From the NCBI GenBank assembly GCA_025463745.1, contig JAODBB010000152.1, forward strand, positions 1 to 61,835: 61,835 bases of DNA, given 5' to 3'. Positions 1 to 10,592 of this stretch are shown piece by piece. The position numbers and the translations under genes were made by a program. Position 1 is the first letter of the stretch. Each line of letters opens with the position of its first letter. Source of the stretch: Subtercola sp. (GTDB lineage: Bacteria; Actinomycetota; Actinomycetes; Actinomycetales; Microbacteriaceae). The notes under the pieces were generated by a model. It was not told the DNA's origin. It did not search any database and saw only the letters and a list, made by a program, of their open reading frames with translations.

Positions 1-88
1 GGCGAGAGATGCTCGTTCCCTCTGGCGGAATTCCGCGAGCGAGATCACGCTTTTCCCTCCAGAGCCGCGCGCGAAAACATAGCGTCGA

Positions 89-119
89 GGTGGCGGCGTG
101 CCTCACTCCCGCCGCCACC
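89..119 (+). terminator. Hairpin, probable terminator of a gene upstream of the window
   Basis: A perfect 10-bp stem (GGTGGCGGCG paired with CGCCGCCACC) with an 11-nt loop is followed by a short T run (ATTTTCC). This fits intrinsic termination of a rightward transcript entering from outside the window. It could alternatively lie in the 5-prime leader of the P450 gene. No gene is visible in positions 1-88. Confidence 0.5.
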
Positions 120-154
120 CATTTTCCTAACAACAAACCACAAAGAGGTGTTCA

Positions 155-1348
155 ATGACTCTCGATCAACTCGGCTACCTGGACCAGGATGCACTGCGCT
201 CCCCCTATCCGGTCTATGAAGAACTGCGTGAGGAGGGCGTGCACTACGAGAAATCGGTCAATGCGTACGTCGTCTCGTCGAACGCGCTGGTGACCGAGGT
301 TCTGCGCAGCCCAGACCGTTTCTCCTCCGCGAACACCGTGGGCAACCCGGTCGCCCCGCCCGGCACGCCCGACGACCCGGCGGCCCTCAGCCCGCTGCTG
401 CTGCTCTCGGACGACCCGATTCACGCCCAGCGTCGCTCGGTCGTCGCCCGCTCCTTCACCCCCCGCCAGGTCGGATCATGGGAGGAACCGGTACGCAAGC
501 TCGTCAGCGACCGCATCGCGTCGCTTGCGTCACTGCCCGACGTCGACATCGTGCGCGATGTCGCCAAGCCGCTGCCGATCCGCGTCATCACGTGGGTGCT
601 GGGCATCCCCGACGAAGACGTGGCGGGTTTCCGCGAGTGGTCTGAAGTCATCACCAGCAACGTGGGTGCGCACACCAGAGACGACCCGAGTGTCGTCGAG
701 AAGGTTCGCGCCGACTTCTCGGCCTACCTCTACGACATTCTCACAGAGCATGCGGCCGACCCGAAAGACGACATTCTCACCCAGGTCGCGCAGACCGACC
801 TGATGGAGTACCAGAAGGTTCGCTTCGTCGCCGAGATGCTCGTCGCCGGCAACATCACCACGACGCACCACATCTCGAGCAGCGTGATGCTGTTGGCGAA
901 GAACGACGACGTGCGTGATGCGCTGCGCGAGGATCGCTCGCTCATCCCCCGGTTCGTCGAGGAGTCGCTGCGGCTCGAGCCGCCCATCCAGGGTTTCTAC
1001 CGCCTCGCGTTGCACGACACCGAGCTCGGCGGCATGGCGATTCCCGAGGGTTCACGCGTCTTCGTGCTCTACGCCAGCGCCAATCACGACGACGATATGT
1101 GGGGCGACAACGGCCAGGCCATCGACCTCACCCGCACGAACGGATCTGCGCACCTCGCCTTCGGGATCGGTGCCCACACCTGCCTCGGCGCACCGCTGGC
1201 CAGGCTCGAAGGCCGACTCGTGATCGAGTCGCTCATCGATCAGGTCGAGACAATCGAACTCCTGGTCGACCCCGACGAGGTCACCTACGCCCCGAGCTTC
1301 ATCAACCACGGTCTCGCCACCCTCCCGGTGCGACTGGCGTTCCGTTGA
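155..1348 (+). CDS. Cytochrome P450
   Basis: A soluble bacterial class I P450 of 397 residues, the usual length, expected to hydroxylate a small hydrophobic substrate with electrons from a ferredoxin and reductase not encoded nearby. The K-helix ExxR motif lies in EESLR near residue 270. The heme-binding loop FGIGAHTCLG places the Cys ligand near residue 343. The I-helix reads AGNITTT near residues 228-235, where most P450s have AGxE/DTT, so the acidic proton-relay residue is Ile. The ATG is preceded by AAAGAGG at good spacing. The next gene, an RraA-like aldolase, follows within about 20 bp, so the two probably share a transcript and a substrate. The substrate cannot be told from sequence. 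Confidence 0.93.
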   Translation: MTLDQLGYLDQDALRSPYPVYEELREEGVHYEKSVNAYVVSSNALVTEVLRSPDRFSSANTVGNPVAPPGTPDDPAALSPLLLLSDDPIHAQRRSVVARSFTPRQVGSWEEPVRKLVSDRIASLASLPDVDIVRDVAKPLPIRVITWVLGIPDEDVAGFREWSEVITSNVGAHTRDDPSVVEKVRADFSAYLYDILTEHAADPKDDILTQVAQTDLMEYQKVRFVAEMLVAGNITTTHHISSSVMLLAKNDDVRDALREDRSLIPRFVEESLRLEPPIQGFYRLALHDTELGGMAIPEGSRVFVLYASANHDDDMWGDNGQAIDLTRTNGSAHLAFGIGAHTCLGAPLARLEGRLVIESLIDQVETIELLVDPDEVTYAPSFINHGLATLPVRLAFR

Positions 1349-1365
1349 GCGCACAGGCCGGGCGG

Positions 1366-2004
1366 ATGCCCGATCCCACCGACATCGGGCTCACCGACAC
1401 TGTTCGCGCAGACCTTCTCCGGCTCGGCACGGCGACCCTCTTCGAGGCATCCAAACTGCCGATCGCCCTTCCCGCCCGGCTCCGCCCGGTCTGGAAAGGC
1501 GCCGCGGCGGTCGGCCGCGCCCTCACGGTGGCCAGCATCGCCGGCGACAACCTGGCGCTGCACATCGCCCTCGAACAGACGCAGGAAGACGACTTCCTCG
1601 TCATCGACGGCCAGAACGCGCCGCACGGCTATTGGGGTGAGGTCATGGCCATCGCGGCGATGTCCCGCGGAGTTCGCGGCCTGGTGATCGACGGCGGCGT
1701 TCGCGACACCGATCGGCTCGAAGAGCTCGGCTTTCCCGTCTGGAGCTCGCACGTCGCCATCACCGGTACGGGTAAGGCCTCCTCCGGCGTCATCAGGCAG
1801 CCGCTCGCACTCGGCACGGCGACGGTTCGCACCGGCGACGTGATCGTGGCAGACGCCGACGGGATCGTCTCGATCCCGGCGACGGAGCTTCTGCGGGTGC
1901 ACGCCGCGGGCCTGAAACGAGAGGCCGACGAAGCCGTCTACTTCGCACGTCTCCGTGCGGGCGAGACGACGATGGAGATCTACTCGCTTCGCCGCGACCT
2001 CTAA
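1366..2004 (+). CDS. RraA-family protein (aldolase/decarboxylase-like)
   Basis: About 212 residues of the RraA/dimethylmenaquinone methyltransferase-like fold. The GGVRD motif near the middle carries the Arg-Asp pair that, in the HMG/CHA aldolase and oxaloacetate decarboxylase members, binds the divalent metal and pyruvyl moiety. An upstream Gly about 20 residues away also fits. This favours a metal-dependent aldolase or decarboxylase over the RNase E inhibitor role. The start is uncertain: ATG at 1366 gives a standard N-terminus, but TTG at 1345 overlaps the P450 stop. Coupling to the P450 suggests cleavage of an oxidised product. Names mentioning menaquinone are historical misannotations. 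Confidence 0.85.
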   Translation: MPDPTDIGLTDTVRADLLRLGTATLFEASKLPIALPARLRPVWKGAAAVGRALTVASIAGDNLALHIALEQTQEDDFLVIDGQNAPHGYWGEVMAIAAMSRGVRGLVIDGGVRDTDRLEELGFPVWSSHVAITGTGKASSGVIRQPLALGTATVRTGDVIVADADGIVSIPATELLRVHAAGLKREADEAVYFARLRAGETTMEIYSLRRDL

Positions 2005-2020
2005 AGAAAGCACGCTACTG

Positions 2021-2060
2021 CGCCGCCGTTCTGCGACTCCGAGGTCGTCAGACGGCGGCG
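2021..2060 (+). terminator. Strong hairpin between the RraA gene and the ABC transporter
   Basis: CGCCGCCGT at 2021-2029 pairs perfectly with ACGGCGGCG at 2052-2060, and the loop holds a second short stem (CGAC/GTCG). No clear U tract follows. It lies 16 bp after the RraA stop and 190 bp before the lipoprotein gene, so it probably separates the P450-RraA unit from the transporter operon. The remaining intergenic DNA to 2249 should hold the transporter promoter; no confident boxes were found. Confidence 0.45.
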
Positions 2061-2249
2061 TTGTGCATTCCCCAGCTTTCTGCTTTGCGGAATAAGGCAC
2101 CCAACCACTACCGCACTACAGAATCCGCCGGTTCAATGAACCTATCCGGCGATCGTCGGACGACTCCCGAAACACCACGTTCCGGGCGCCACACAGCACA
2201 CATCCACTTCACTCTCACTTGTGACACGAATGCCAATGGAGGCAACGGT

Positions 2250-3806
2250 ATGAACAAGTTCTCTCGGATCGCACTCGGTGCGGTCAGCATGCTCACGGCT
2301 GCAGCGCTGCTGTCAGCCTGCACTCAGGGCGGCGGCGCATCCAGCTCTTCCTCCCCTGCAGCCCAGGTTGCCGGCGGCAGCCTCACGGTCGTCGTCACGG
2401 GCGGTAACGGCACGATGACAACTCTCGACCCGATCGCGCCGGCGAACCCGAACTCCGACATGAAGAACGCCATCTTCGGTGAGCTCTTCCACCTCGGCGC
2501 GAACGCGGAGATCCAGCCGAGCCTGGCGACGGGCTACACCGTCTCGCCCGATGGTCTCACCGTCACCTACAAGCTCCGCACGGGTGTGACCTTCTCCGAC
2601 GGCACGCCGTTCAACGCGGCGGCGGTCAAGGCGGCGTACGACCGTGCGCTCAACCCGGCGAACGGATGCCCGTGCCTTTCGACCTTCGCGACCATCGCGA
2701 GCACCGCGGCGCCCGACGACTCGACCGTCGTCGTCACGCTGAAGAAGCCGAGCCCGGCGTTCATGGTCTCGATCTCGGGTACGGCGATGAACTGGATCCC
2801 CTCGCCCACTGCAGAGGCAGCGATGTCGCCCGCCGACTTCGGCGCAAAGCCGGTCGGCGCGGGGCCGTTCACGGTCACATCGTTCGACTCGAACCAGAAG
2901 CTGGTGCTCGCGAAGAACCCGAAGTACTACGACCCGGCCTACCTCGACACCCTGACATTCCAGTCCATCGGCACCGACCAGAGTGCTCTCGCCTCGATCC
3001 AATCGGGCCAGGCGCAGGTCGTCGAGGGCATCACGACCTTCCCGCTGTTCACACAGGCCAAGGCGCAGTTCGATGTCGTTCCGACGGCTTCGACATCAGT
3101 CTGGCTGAACCAGTTCAATACGATCAGCGGGCCGATGTCGAACCCCCTTGCCCGTCAGGCGCTGCGTTATGCCACTGATGCTCAGGGCATCAACAACGCC
3201 ATCTTCGAAGGCCAGAACACGATCGCCAACATGGGTGTCGCGCAGGGATTGCCGTTCTATCAGGCGACCGTTCCAGGATTCCTCGGCTATGACCTCGCCA
3301 AGGCCACCGCGCTGGTGACCCAGATCGGCGGTCTGAGCATCGAGATCATGGAGACGACCTCGACGGTCGGCCAGAAGGTCGCAGAGGCGCTGGCGGCCCA
3401 GTGGACGAAGGCGGGCGTCAAGGTCACCCTCGTCGCGCCGAGCCTCGCCGACAAGCAAGCCAAGATCAAGGCCGGCAGCTGGGACGTCTCGACGGCCTTC
3501 ATGGGTTCGATCGACCCGGCCGGATCCCTCGGTTACAACAGCTTCTTCGGCAGCGGCCAACCGAACTCCGGTACCAAGGATGCGACGCTCGACACTCTGA
3601 TCCAGAGCGCCGCATCGGAGCTCGACCAGACGAAGCGGGCAGACCTGTACAAGCAGGTCGCTCAGAAGATCAACGACAATTCAGACGCCGGGTTCCTCTT
3701 CTCGAACCAGACGTTCAACATCGTGTCTCGAACCGGCGTCGTCAACGCCAGCCAGCCCGTGCGCTGGATGGACTGGGCGAAGGTCAGCGTGCCGGCCTCG
3801 AAGTAG
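2250..3806 (+). CDS. ABC transporter substrate-binding lipoprotein, peptide/opine family (SBP_bac_5)
   Basis: A 518-residue extracytoplasmic solute receptor. The N-terminus is a lipoprotein signal peptide: basic start (MNKFSR), hydrophobic core and lipobox LSAC with the acylated Cys at residue 24. A low-complexity Ser/Gly linker follows. The body has family 5 features, including SDGTPFNAAAVK early on, the GPFTV and KNPKYYD segments, and a late tyrosine/phenylalanine-rich lobe. ATG at 2250 is preceded by GGAGG, and an in-frame upstream extension is not needed. The two permeases and two ATPases follow directly. Family members bind oligopeptides, glycosides or hydrophobic acids. Linkage to the P450 and RraA genes hints at a non-peptide ligand, but this is inference. 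Confidence 0.93.
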   Translation: MNKFSRIALGAVSMLTAAALLSACTQGGGASSSSSPAAQVAGGSLTVVVTGGNGTMTTLDPIAPANPNSDMKNAIFGELFHLGANAEIQPSLATGYTVSPDGLTVTYKLRTGVTFSDGTPFNAAAVKAAYDRALNPANGCPCLSTFATIASTAAPDDSTVVVTLKKPSPAFMVSISGTAMNWIPSPTAEAAMSPADFGAKPVGAGPFTVTSFDSNQKLVLAKNPKYYDPAYLDTLTFQSIGTDQSALASIQSGQAQVVEGITTFPLFTQAKAQFDVVPTASTSVWLNQFNTISGPMSNPLARQALRYATDAQGINNAIFEGQNTIANMGVAQGLPFYQATVPGFLGYDLAKATALVTQIGGLSIEIMETTSTVGQKVAEALAAQWTKAGVKVTLVAPSLADKQAKIKAGSWDVSTAFMGSIDPAGSLGYNSFFGSGQPNSGTKDATLDTLIQSAASELDQTKRADLYKQVAQKINDNSDAGFLFSNQTFNIVSRTGVVNASQPVRWMDWAKVSVPASK

Positions 3807-3905
3807 AACCTGGGGCTCGGTCTGGGATCACTTCCCGGGCCGCGCCCTAGCCACATCTGCAACACACCTGAGAACCAACGAACACCCCGCCGGGAGGCAG
3901 GACAC

Positions 3906-4931
3906 ATGGCCACCGCATACCTCAACACAACGGCTCCGCGGCCGAATGTGTTCGTGGCATTCGTCAGACATCCCGTCGTACGCGTCATCGGCATTCGTCT
4001 CCTGCAGGCGATCCCCATTCTCTTGATCGCGACGTTCATCACGTTCGCGTTGCTGAACCTGCTCCCCGGCAGCACAGCATCGGCTTTGCTCGGTGATGGC
4101 GCCTCGGCCGAACAGATCAAGGCCCTCGAAATAAAGCTCCACCTCGATCAGCCGTTCTGGGAGCGTTACTGGACCTGGCTCACGGCCGCCTTCACGGGCA
4201 ACCTCGGCGAGTCTCTCGTGAATCAGCAGTCGGTCACCGCGGTCGTGTTGGATCGACTTCACGTCTCGCTCAGCCTGATCTTCCTGTCGATCACTCTCGC
4301 GGTGAGCGGAGCCATCGTGTTCGCCACCGTCTCGGCCAAGAAGCCGGGAGGCGTCATCGACCGCATCTTCACCTTCATCTCGTCGCTCGGCCAGTCGATT
4401 CCCACCTTCGTCTTCTCGCTCGTGATGGTGCTGGTCTTCTCGGTGACGCTGAGCCTGCTGCCCGCCATCGGCTACGTGCCCTTCAGCGACAGCCCGATCG
4501 GCTGGGCCCAATCGATGATCCTCCCCGTGCTCTCGATGAGCTTTCCGATCTGGGCCATCTTCTGCCGCATGCTGCGGGCCGACCTCATCGACCAGGCGAG
4601 CAGCGAAGACTATGTGCAGACCGCGCGCGCCAAGGGCGCCGGCGGCTGGGCCGTGCTGATCAGGCACATCTTGCGCAACTCGATCTTCGGTCTCATCACG
4701 CTCGTGGGTCTGCAGATGGGCTCGCTCATCGGCAACACCGCCATCGTCGAGTCGATCTTCGGTCTGCCCGGCATCGGCCGCGAGCTGCTCAACGCCATCC
4801 ACTTCAAAGACATCCCGATGGTATGTGGAATCGTCGTCGTCATGGTGATCATCACCGTGCTGGCCAACCTGGCCGTCGACCTCCTGTACGCCGTTCTCGA
4901 CCCGAGGATCCGTCATGACAGCCGTTCCTGA
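3906..4931 (+). CDS. ABC transporter permease, DppB/OppB type
   Basis: A 341-residue integral membrane protein with about six transmembrane segments, the first near residues 25-50. The cytoplasmic coupling loop (EAA loop) appears as ARAKGAGGWAVLIRHILRNS near residues 240-260, and the family segment IVESIFGLPGIGRELLNAI follows. It pairs with the next gene to form the channel of a peptide-type importer. GGGAGG lies 8 bp before the ATG. Its 3-prime end overlaps the second permease by 17 bp, which suggests translational coupling. A 99-bp gap separates it from the lipoprotein gene. Confidence 0.94.
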   Translation: MATAYLNTTAPRPNVFVAFVRHPVVRVIGIRLLQAIPILLIATFITFALLNLLPGSTASALLGDGASAEQIKALEIKLHLDQPFWERYWTWLTAAFTGNLGESLVNQQSVTAVVLDRLHVSLSLIFLSITLAVSGAIVFATVSAKKPGGVIDRIFTFISSLGQSIPTFVFSLVMVLVFSVTLSLLPAIGYVPFSDSPIGWAQSMILPVLSMSFPIWAIFCRMLRADLIDQASSEDYVQTARAKGAGGWAVLIRHILRNSIFGLITLVGLQMGSLIGNTAIVESIFGLPGIGRELLNAIHFKDIPMVCGIVVVMVIITVLANLAVDLLYAVLDPRIRHDSRS

Positions 4932-5786
4932 GCTCGTTCTTGCACCGACCGCGACCAGGCGGCCCTCTGCCTTTGGCACGTGGCTCCGGCTGAACCGCGA
5001 TCTGTGGATCCCAGGAGTTCTGCTCGCCCTGGTAATACTCGCCTGTTTCCTCGGCCCGCTGGTGCTGCACGTGACCGACCCGCTGGCGCAAGATCTCGAG
5101 AGCGTCAATCTTCCGTTGTTCTCGCCGTCATACCCGCTCGGCACCGACGATCTGGGGCGCGATACCCTTTCCCGCCTGCTCTACGGCGGCCGAACATCCA
5201 TCGAGATCGCCCTCGCAGCGAACGTGCTCGGCCTTTTCTTCGGCGGAGTCATCGGCATCATCAGCGGTTATCGCGGTGGTCTCACCGACACTCTGATCGC
5301 GCGCGGCATCGATGTTCTCGTGGCCTTCCCGAGCCTGGTGCTGCTGCTCGTCGTCGCCAGCTACCTCGGCCCGAGCGAACTGAACGTGATTCTCGCGATC
5401 GGCTTCTTCTCCATTCCCGCGTACGCCCGCCTCGCCCGCGCGGCGACAATGCGGCTGAGGGGTCTCACCTACGTGACTGCTGCTCAACTCGGCGGACAGA
5501 AGGACACAGTGGTGATGACCCGCCACATCTTCCCGAACGTGCTGCCTCAGCTGCTCACCTACAGCATTCTGCACATCGGCATCGTGATCGTGATCGAAGC
5601 CTCGCTTTCCTTCCTCGGCGTCGGAGTGCCGCCGCCCACCCCGAGCTGGGGAACCATGATCTCGAACGGACAGCTGTACTTGACGACCAATCCGCTGCTC
5701 CTGCTCGTGCCCAGTGCGGCGCTGGTCATCACCGTGCTTCTCTTCAATACCGTCGGCGATGCCGTACGCGAACGGTGGGCCAAGTC

Positions 5787-5790
<4 letters not shown>
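4915..5790 (+). CDS. ABC transporter permease, DppC/OppC type
   Basis: A 291-residue partner permease. It has the N-terminal OppC_N-type membrane segment (about residues 38-60), the family motif LGTDDLGRDTLSRLLYGGR, and a coupling loop around LRGLTYVTAAQLGG. The C-terminal part contains SFLGVGVPPPTPSWGTMI, a hallmark of this subfamily. Start at 4915 overlaps the preceding gene and has GAGGA upstream; its stop overlaps the next gene as ATGA. Together the two permeases form the membrane pore of the importer. Confidence 0.94.
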
Positions 5791-6826
<1,036 letters not shown>

Positions 6827-6830
<4 letters not shown>

Positions 6831-7837
6831 CCGACACGGCTGACCCGATTCTCGAGGTGAAGAACCTCGTCCAGCAGTTCCACGTGAGTGGCGGAACCGT
6901 GCACGCGGTCTCCGACATCTCGTTCGACATCCGTTCCCATGAGACGCTGGGGCTCGTCGGCGAGTCGGGCTCTGGCAAGTCGACGCTCGCGCGTGCCGTG
7001 CTGCAAGCACCATCACCGAAGTCGGGCGAGGTATGGTTTCGCGGGCACGACATGACGAAGCAGTCCAAGAAGGAACTCTTCGAGACCCGTCGGCACATCC
7101 AGACGGTCTTCCAAGACCCGTTCAGCTCCCTCGACCCGAAGTGGACCGTTCGCGCGATCGTGCGTGAGCCCCTCGACGCGTACGGCGTCGGCACCCGTCG
7201 TCAGCGCGCCGAGAAGGTCGATGCGATCCTCGACATGGTCGGACTCGACCCGACCAGTTTCGGCAATCGCAAGCCACCGCAGCTCTCCGGCGGACAGTGC
7301 CAGCGGGTGGCGATCGCTCGTGCGCTCGCGCTCGAGCCGTCGCTGCTGATCTTCGACGAGGTCGTCAGCGCGCTCGACGTGCTCACGCAGGCCCACATTC
7401 TGAACCTGCTCGAGAAACTGCGCGAAGAGCTGCAGATCTCGTCGCTGTTCGTGGCGCACGACCTCGCGCTGGTGAAGCAGGTCAGCGACCGTGTGGCCGT
7501 GATGTACCTCGGCCGGCTCTGCGAGATCGGGCCGGCGCAATCGGTGCTCGCCCGGCCCCGCCACCACTACACGGCGGCACTGGTCGAGGCGATTCCGCTG
7601 CCCGACCCGAAGAACCGCGACGAGCGGCGTGGCAACGTCGTGGCAGGCGAAGTGCCGTCGCCCCTGGCTCCGCCGAGCGGATGCCCGTTCCGTACGCGCT
7701 GCCCTGCAGCGCAGGCGCTGTGCGCGGCCGAGATGCCTCCGCTCACGAGCATGGGCCCTGACCACTTCGTGGCCTGCCACTTCCCCGTGGCCGAAAACGC
7801 CCTCCCAGCCTCGGTCGTCACCGCAGCCGCCGCCTAA
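6827..7837 (+). CDS. ABC transporter ATPase, DppF/OppF type
   Basis: A 336-residue second ATPase, starting with GTG inside the stop of the previous gene. Walker A is GESGSGKST (about residues 45-53), the signature is LSGGQCQR, where Cys replaces a common Gln or Arg, and Walker B is LLIFDEVVSALD with a downstream AHDLA switch. The C-terminal cysteine-rich tail typical of the family (CPFRTRCPAAQALC) is present. It completes the five-gene importer and is the last gene before a convergent hairpin. Confidence 0.94.
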
Positions 7838-7871
7838 CCCACCACACCCCGCCCCGCCCCTCCCCGGCCCG

Positions 7872-7941
7872 GCGAGAGAAGCCTTTCCGGCCGAGAGACG
7901 CCGTTGCGACAGCTTCTCTCGACCGGAAACCCTTCTCTCGC
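7872..7941. terminator. Long inverted repeat between convergent genes, probable bidirectional terminator
   Basis: Two 27-bp arms (7872-7898 and 7915-7941) match at 24 positions and are separated by 16 nt. The outer arm begins GCGAGAGAAG and the inner arm ends CGAGAGA. The repeat sits midway in the 126-bp gap between the importer ATPase and the leftward CoA-transferase-like gene. There is no T tract, so termination may need factors. Confidence 0.6.
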
Positions 7942-7963
7942 TGGCTTCGGGACGCGCTGAGTG

Positions 7964-9367
7964 TCAGACGCCGATCCAGACCGGGGTCGAGGTGCGGAAC
8001 GGATCGCCCGGGCGGTCGAAGGAGAACTCGGCGCCGGGCACGACGAGCGGCGGCATGAGTCGGTGCGCGGGGCCGTTCGGTCCGCTCGCGATGCGCGGAT
8101 CCCACGGTCCGTCGATCGGCAGTTCGAGCACGGCCTCGTCGGGGCCGGCTCCGTAGTCGCAGAGCAGCTCGGCCGTGCGCGCGAGCGAGAATCGGGTGCG
8201 GGATCCGACGCCCTCTGCACGGCGTCGCGTCAGGCCGCGCACCGCGGCAGCCGCCATCAGGTACCCGGTGGCGTGATCCAGAATCGATAACGGCCAGCGG
8301 TACGGCGCGTCTTGGCCCGCCCAGGCGGCCCCGGCCATCGCCATGCCGTTGCTGGCCTGCACGACGGTATCGAAGCCGCGCCGGTTCACCCAGGGGCCGC
8401 TCCAGCCATACGCGTTGAGCGTCACCTCGACCAGCCCCGGGCGCACGTCGGCGCGCACCTGTTCGCCGAGATCGAGGCGTTCCAACGCATCTGCCCGCAG
8501 TCCGTGCACGAGAATGTCGGCGCCTGCCAGAAGTTCGAGAAACCGCTCACGGCCCTCCGCCGTCTCCAACTGCAGCCGCGCATTGCGCTTGCCGAGCATG
8601 AGATCGCCGTTGCCGATGCCCATCGGTTCGTCGTAGCCCGCAGGATCGAGGTGCAGCACCTCGGCCCCGTAGGCCGCGAGCGTGCGGGTGGAGATCGGCC
8701 CCGCCAGCACCCGCGTGATGTCGAGCACGCGAATGCCGGCGAGCGGCCGGCCCGGCGTGGGCCGCCAACCGCGATCGGCGGACTCCCCCAGCACATCGAT
8801 GAGAGCGACCGGCTCGGCGCTCACTGCGATACCTTGCGGATGCGCGAGCCACTCCTCGCGCGTACGACTCGCGCCCACCGCACCGCCGGCCGTGACGACG
8901 AGGTCTTCGATCTCCTCCCCCGTGAGCCGAGCGGTCACCGCGGTGATCGCCGCCGGGTCATCGGAGGTGCCCAGCGCCGCGAGTGCAGCCGCGCGCAGAT
9001 GCGGGTAGTTCGCCTGGAACCTGACGAACCGGCCGTCGGCCGTGGGGAAGTCGCGCGACATTCCGTTGAAGCCGGGGCGCGGCGCTCCAGGATTCAGCGC
9101 CTTCGAAGCCCGATGAAACCACCCCGTCGCCAGCGTTCGGTCGACCGTCACCGTCGGCTCGGTCTGCGCAAGTTCGGCGACCGCGAGGCCCACCGCGGCG
9201 AAGGCCGCCGAGCCGAGATCGGTCATGGCGTAATTCGACAACATCGACACGTCGCCCGTGAACACAGCCGTGCCCCTTGGCACACCGAACGAAGACTGAA
9301 TCTCGTCGAGAAAGCTCTGCGCCGCCGCGCCACTCGTACCAGTACCACTCGTACCCGCGCCGCTCAT
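7964..9367 (-). CDS. CoA-transferase family III (CaiB/BaiF) protein with rearranged domains
   Basis: 467 residues. The segment from about residue 225 is the classic N-terminal CaiB/BaiF start (PLAGIRVLDITRVLAGP, then LMLGKRNARLQL and a DILVHG strand). The preceding 200 residues resemble the C-terminal half of the family, with DGRFVRFQANYPHL and REEWLAHPQGIA. The order of halves is therefore swapped relative to standard formyl-CoA or carnitine CoA-transferases. It is probably a CoA transferase acting on carboxylic acids, but the rearrangement makes activity uncertain. Its start overlaps the stop of the upstream CapA-like gene by 4 bp. The N-terminal Gly/Ser/Thr/Ala stretch looks like a linker. 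Confidence 0.8.
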   Translation of the reverse strand: MSGAGTSGTGTSGAAAQSFLDEIQSSFGVPRGTAVFTGDVSMLSNYAMTDLGSAAFAAVGLAVAELAQTEPTVTVDRTLATGWFHRASKALNPGAPRPGFNGMSRDFPTADGRFVRFQANYPHLRAAALAALGTSDDPAAITAVTARLTGEEIEDLVVTAGGAVGASRTREEWLAHPQGIAVSAEPVALIDVLGESADRGWRPTPGRPLAGIRVLDITRVLAGPISTRTLAAYGAEVLHLDPAGYDEPMGIGNGDLMLGKRNARLQLETAEGRERFLELLAGADILVHGLRADALERLDLGEQVRADVRPGLVEVTLNAYGWSGPWVNRRGFDTVVQASNGMAMAGAAWAGQDAPYRWPLSILDHATGYLMAAAAVRGLTRRRAEGVGSRTRFSLARTAELLCDYGAGPDEAVLELPIDGPWDPRIASGPNGPAHRLMPPLVVPGAEFSFDRPGDPFRTSTPVWIGV

Positions 9368-10455
9368 ACCGTCACCGCGGCCCGGTCGTACGCACGCAGC
9401 ACGAGCTCGCCGCCCTCAGCGTCGTACTCACCGCTGAGCCCGGCCTCCTGGGTGGCCCACGTGAAGTAGTCGCAAATGTACTCGAAGTACTCGTCACCGG
9501 GATGCACGAAGCTCGGCCTCGCCTCCCCATCGACACTCACCGGCACGAACGAGAGCTGCGCGATCGCGCCATCCCGAATCGTCGCCTTCGCCATCACCGA
9601 GAACATCTGATCAGACGGAGTGTTGTCTGGCCCGAGCCACTCACCGTCGTCGCCTCGCGGCCGCAGCGAGAAGTTGTTCAGGCTGTAGACGATCGCCTTG
9701 CCTTTGTATACGTCTACGCCCTTGAGAATGTGGGCGTGGTGTCCGAGAACGATGTCGGCTCCGGCGTCGATCGCCGCCCGGCCCACCTCGCGCTGGTACT
9801 GCGCGACCGTGGCAGGTTCGAAGTGGATGCCCCAGTGAATCGAGATCGCGAGCACGTCGACCTTCGGGCGCAGCGCCTCGATGTCGGCCACCATCAGCGC
9901 GACGTCTTCCTCGTATGCCTCGGAGTGGATGCGCGGCTTCGTTCCGGGCCGCCAGTCGATCTGCTCGTACGAGGTGCGGGCGCGTATCGGCACCGTTCCC
10001 GGGCGCTCGCTGGTCGCCTGATACCCGTACGGCAACACCGAGCAGTAGGCGAGGAAACCGACAGTCACTCCGTCGCGCTCCACGATCTGCGGCTCCCGCG
10101 CCGCAGCGATGTTCTCCCCGGCGCCGACGAGCACGATACCCGCGCCGCGCACGGCGTCGATGGTATCGAAGAGGCTCTCCTCGCTCCGGTCCATCGTGTG
10201 GTTCGTGGCGAAGGAGAGGATGTCGAAGCCGGTCTCGACGAGCTGCCTCGCCTTCTTCGCCGTGTCCATCACGTCGCCACTGTCGTAGCGAGGGCCGCCG
10301 ATGCCGGCGAACAGTTGCTGCTTACCTCGGTTCGACAGAGGCTCCTCGAGCTGGCCGAAGGTGATGTCGGCGGCATTCAGCTCAGCGGCGACGGCGTCCA
10401 TCCTGTGGTCTTCTGGAACCACGTCGCCGACGGCGACCAGTGTGATCTCGTTCAT
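9364..10455 (-). CDS. CapA-family (poly-gamma-glutamate synthesis type) metallophosphoesterase-like protein
   Basis: About 363 residues. The metallophosphatase-like core starts with VAVGDVVPED, has FGQLEEPLS and ATNHTMDRSEE, and later ISIHWGIHFEP and LGHHAHILKGVDVY, all typical of the CapA/PgsA fold. No signal peptide or membrane segment is visible, so it should be cytoplasmic, unlike capsule CapA. Start codons at 10455, 10464 and 10467 are all possible; 10455 gives the cleanest domain start. It is coupled to the CoA-transferase-like gene downstream. A second CapA homologue reads divergently from the same 140-bp region. Substrate unknown. Confidence 0.82.
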   Translation of the reverse strand: MNEITLVAVGDVVPEDHRMDAVAAELNAADITFGQLEEPLSNRGKQQLFAGIGGPRYDSGDVMDTAKKARQLVETGFDILSFATNHTMDRSEESLFDTIDAVRGAGIVLVGAGENIAAAREPQIVERDGVTVGFLAYCSVLPYGYQATSERPGTVPIRARTSYEQIDWRPGTKPRIHSEAYEEDVALMVADIEALRPKVDVLAISIHWGIHFEPATVAQYQREVGRAAIDAGADIVLGHHAHILKGVDVYKGKAIVYSLNNFSLRPRGDDGEWLGPDNTPSDQMFSVMAKATIRDGAIAQLSFVPVSVDGEARPSFVHPGDEYFEYICDYFTWATQEAGLSGEYDAEGGELVLRAYDRAAVTV

Positions 10456-10592
10456 GATGCCCATCATGCTCGCCGAACGGGGTGGCCCGACACGGGTGAG
10501 CGGCGTCATTCCGGGGGATGGAACGTTCCTTCCGGCGGAATCCGGCGTAGAGGGGATGGTGCCCGCTCCCGCGGCCCCGTTAATGTCGGGGC

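Noticed and set aside
3828-5144. Long open frame on the minus strand opposite the permease genes (438 codons)
   Set aside because: It is antisense to two well-supported membrane proteins, is rich in Asp/His/Arg low-complexity stretches and shows no domain. Such frames are expected in high-GC DNA.
8312-9469. Long rightward frame opposite the CoA-transferase-like gene
   Set aside because: Composition is Arg/His-rich without recognisable motifs, and the minus strand encodes a conserved family.
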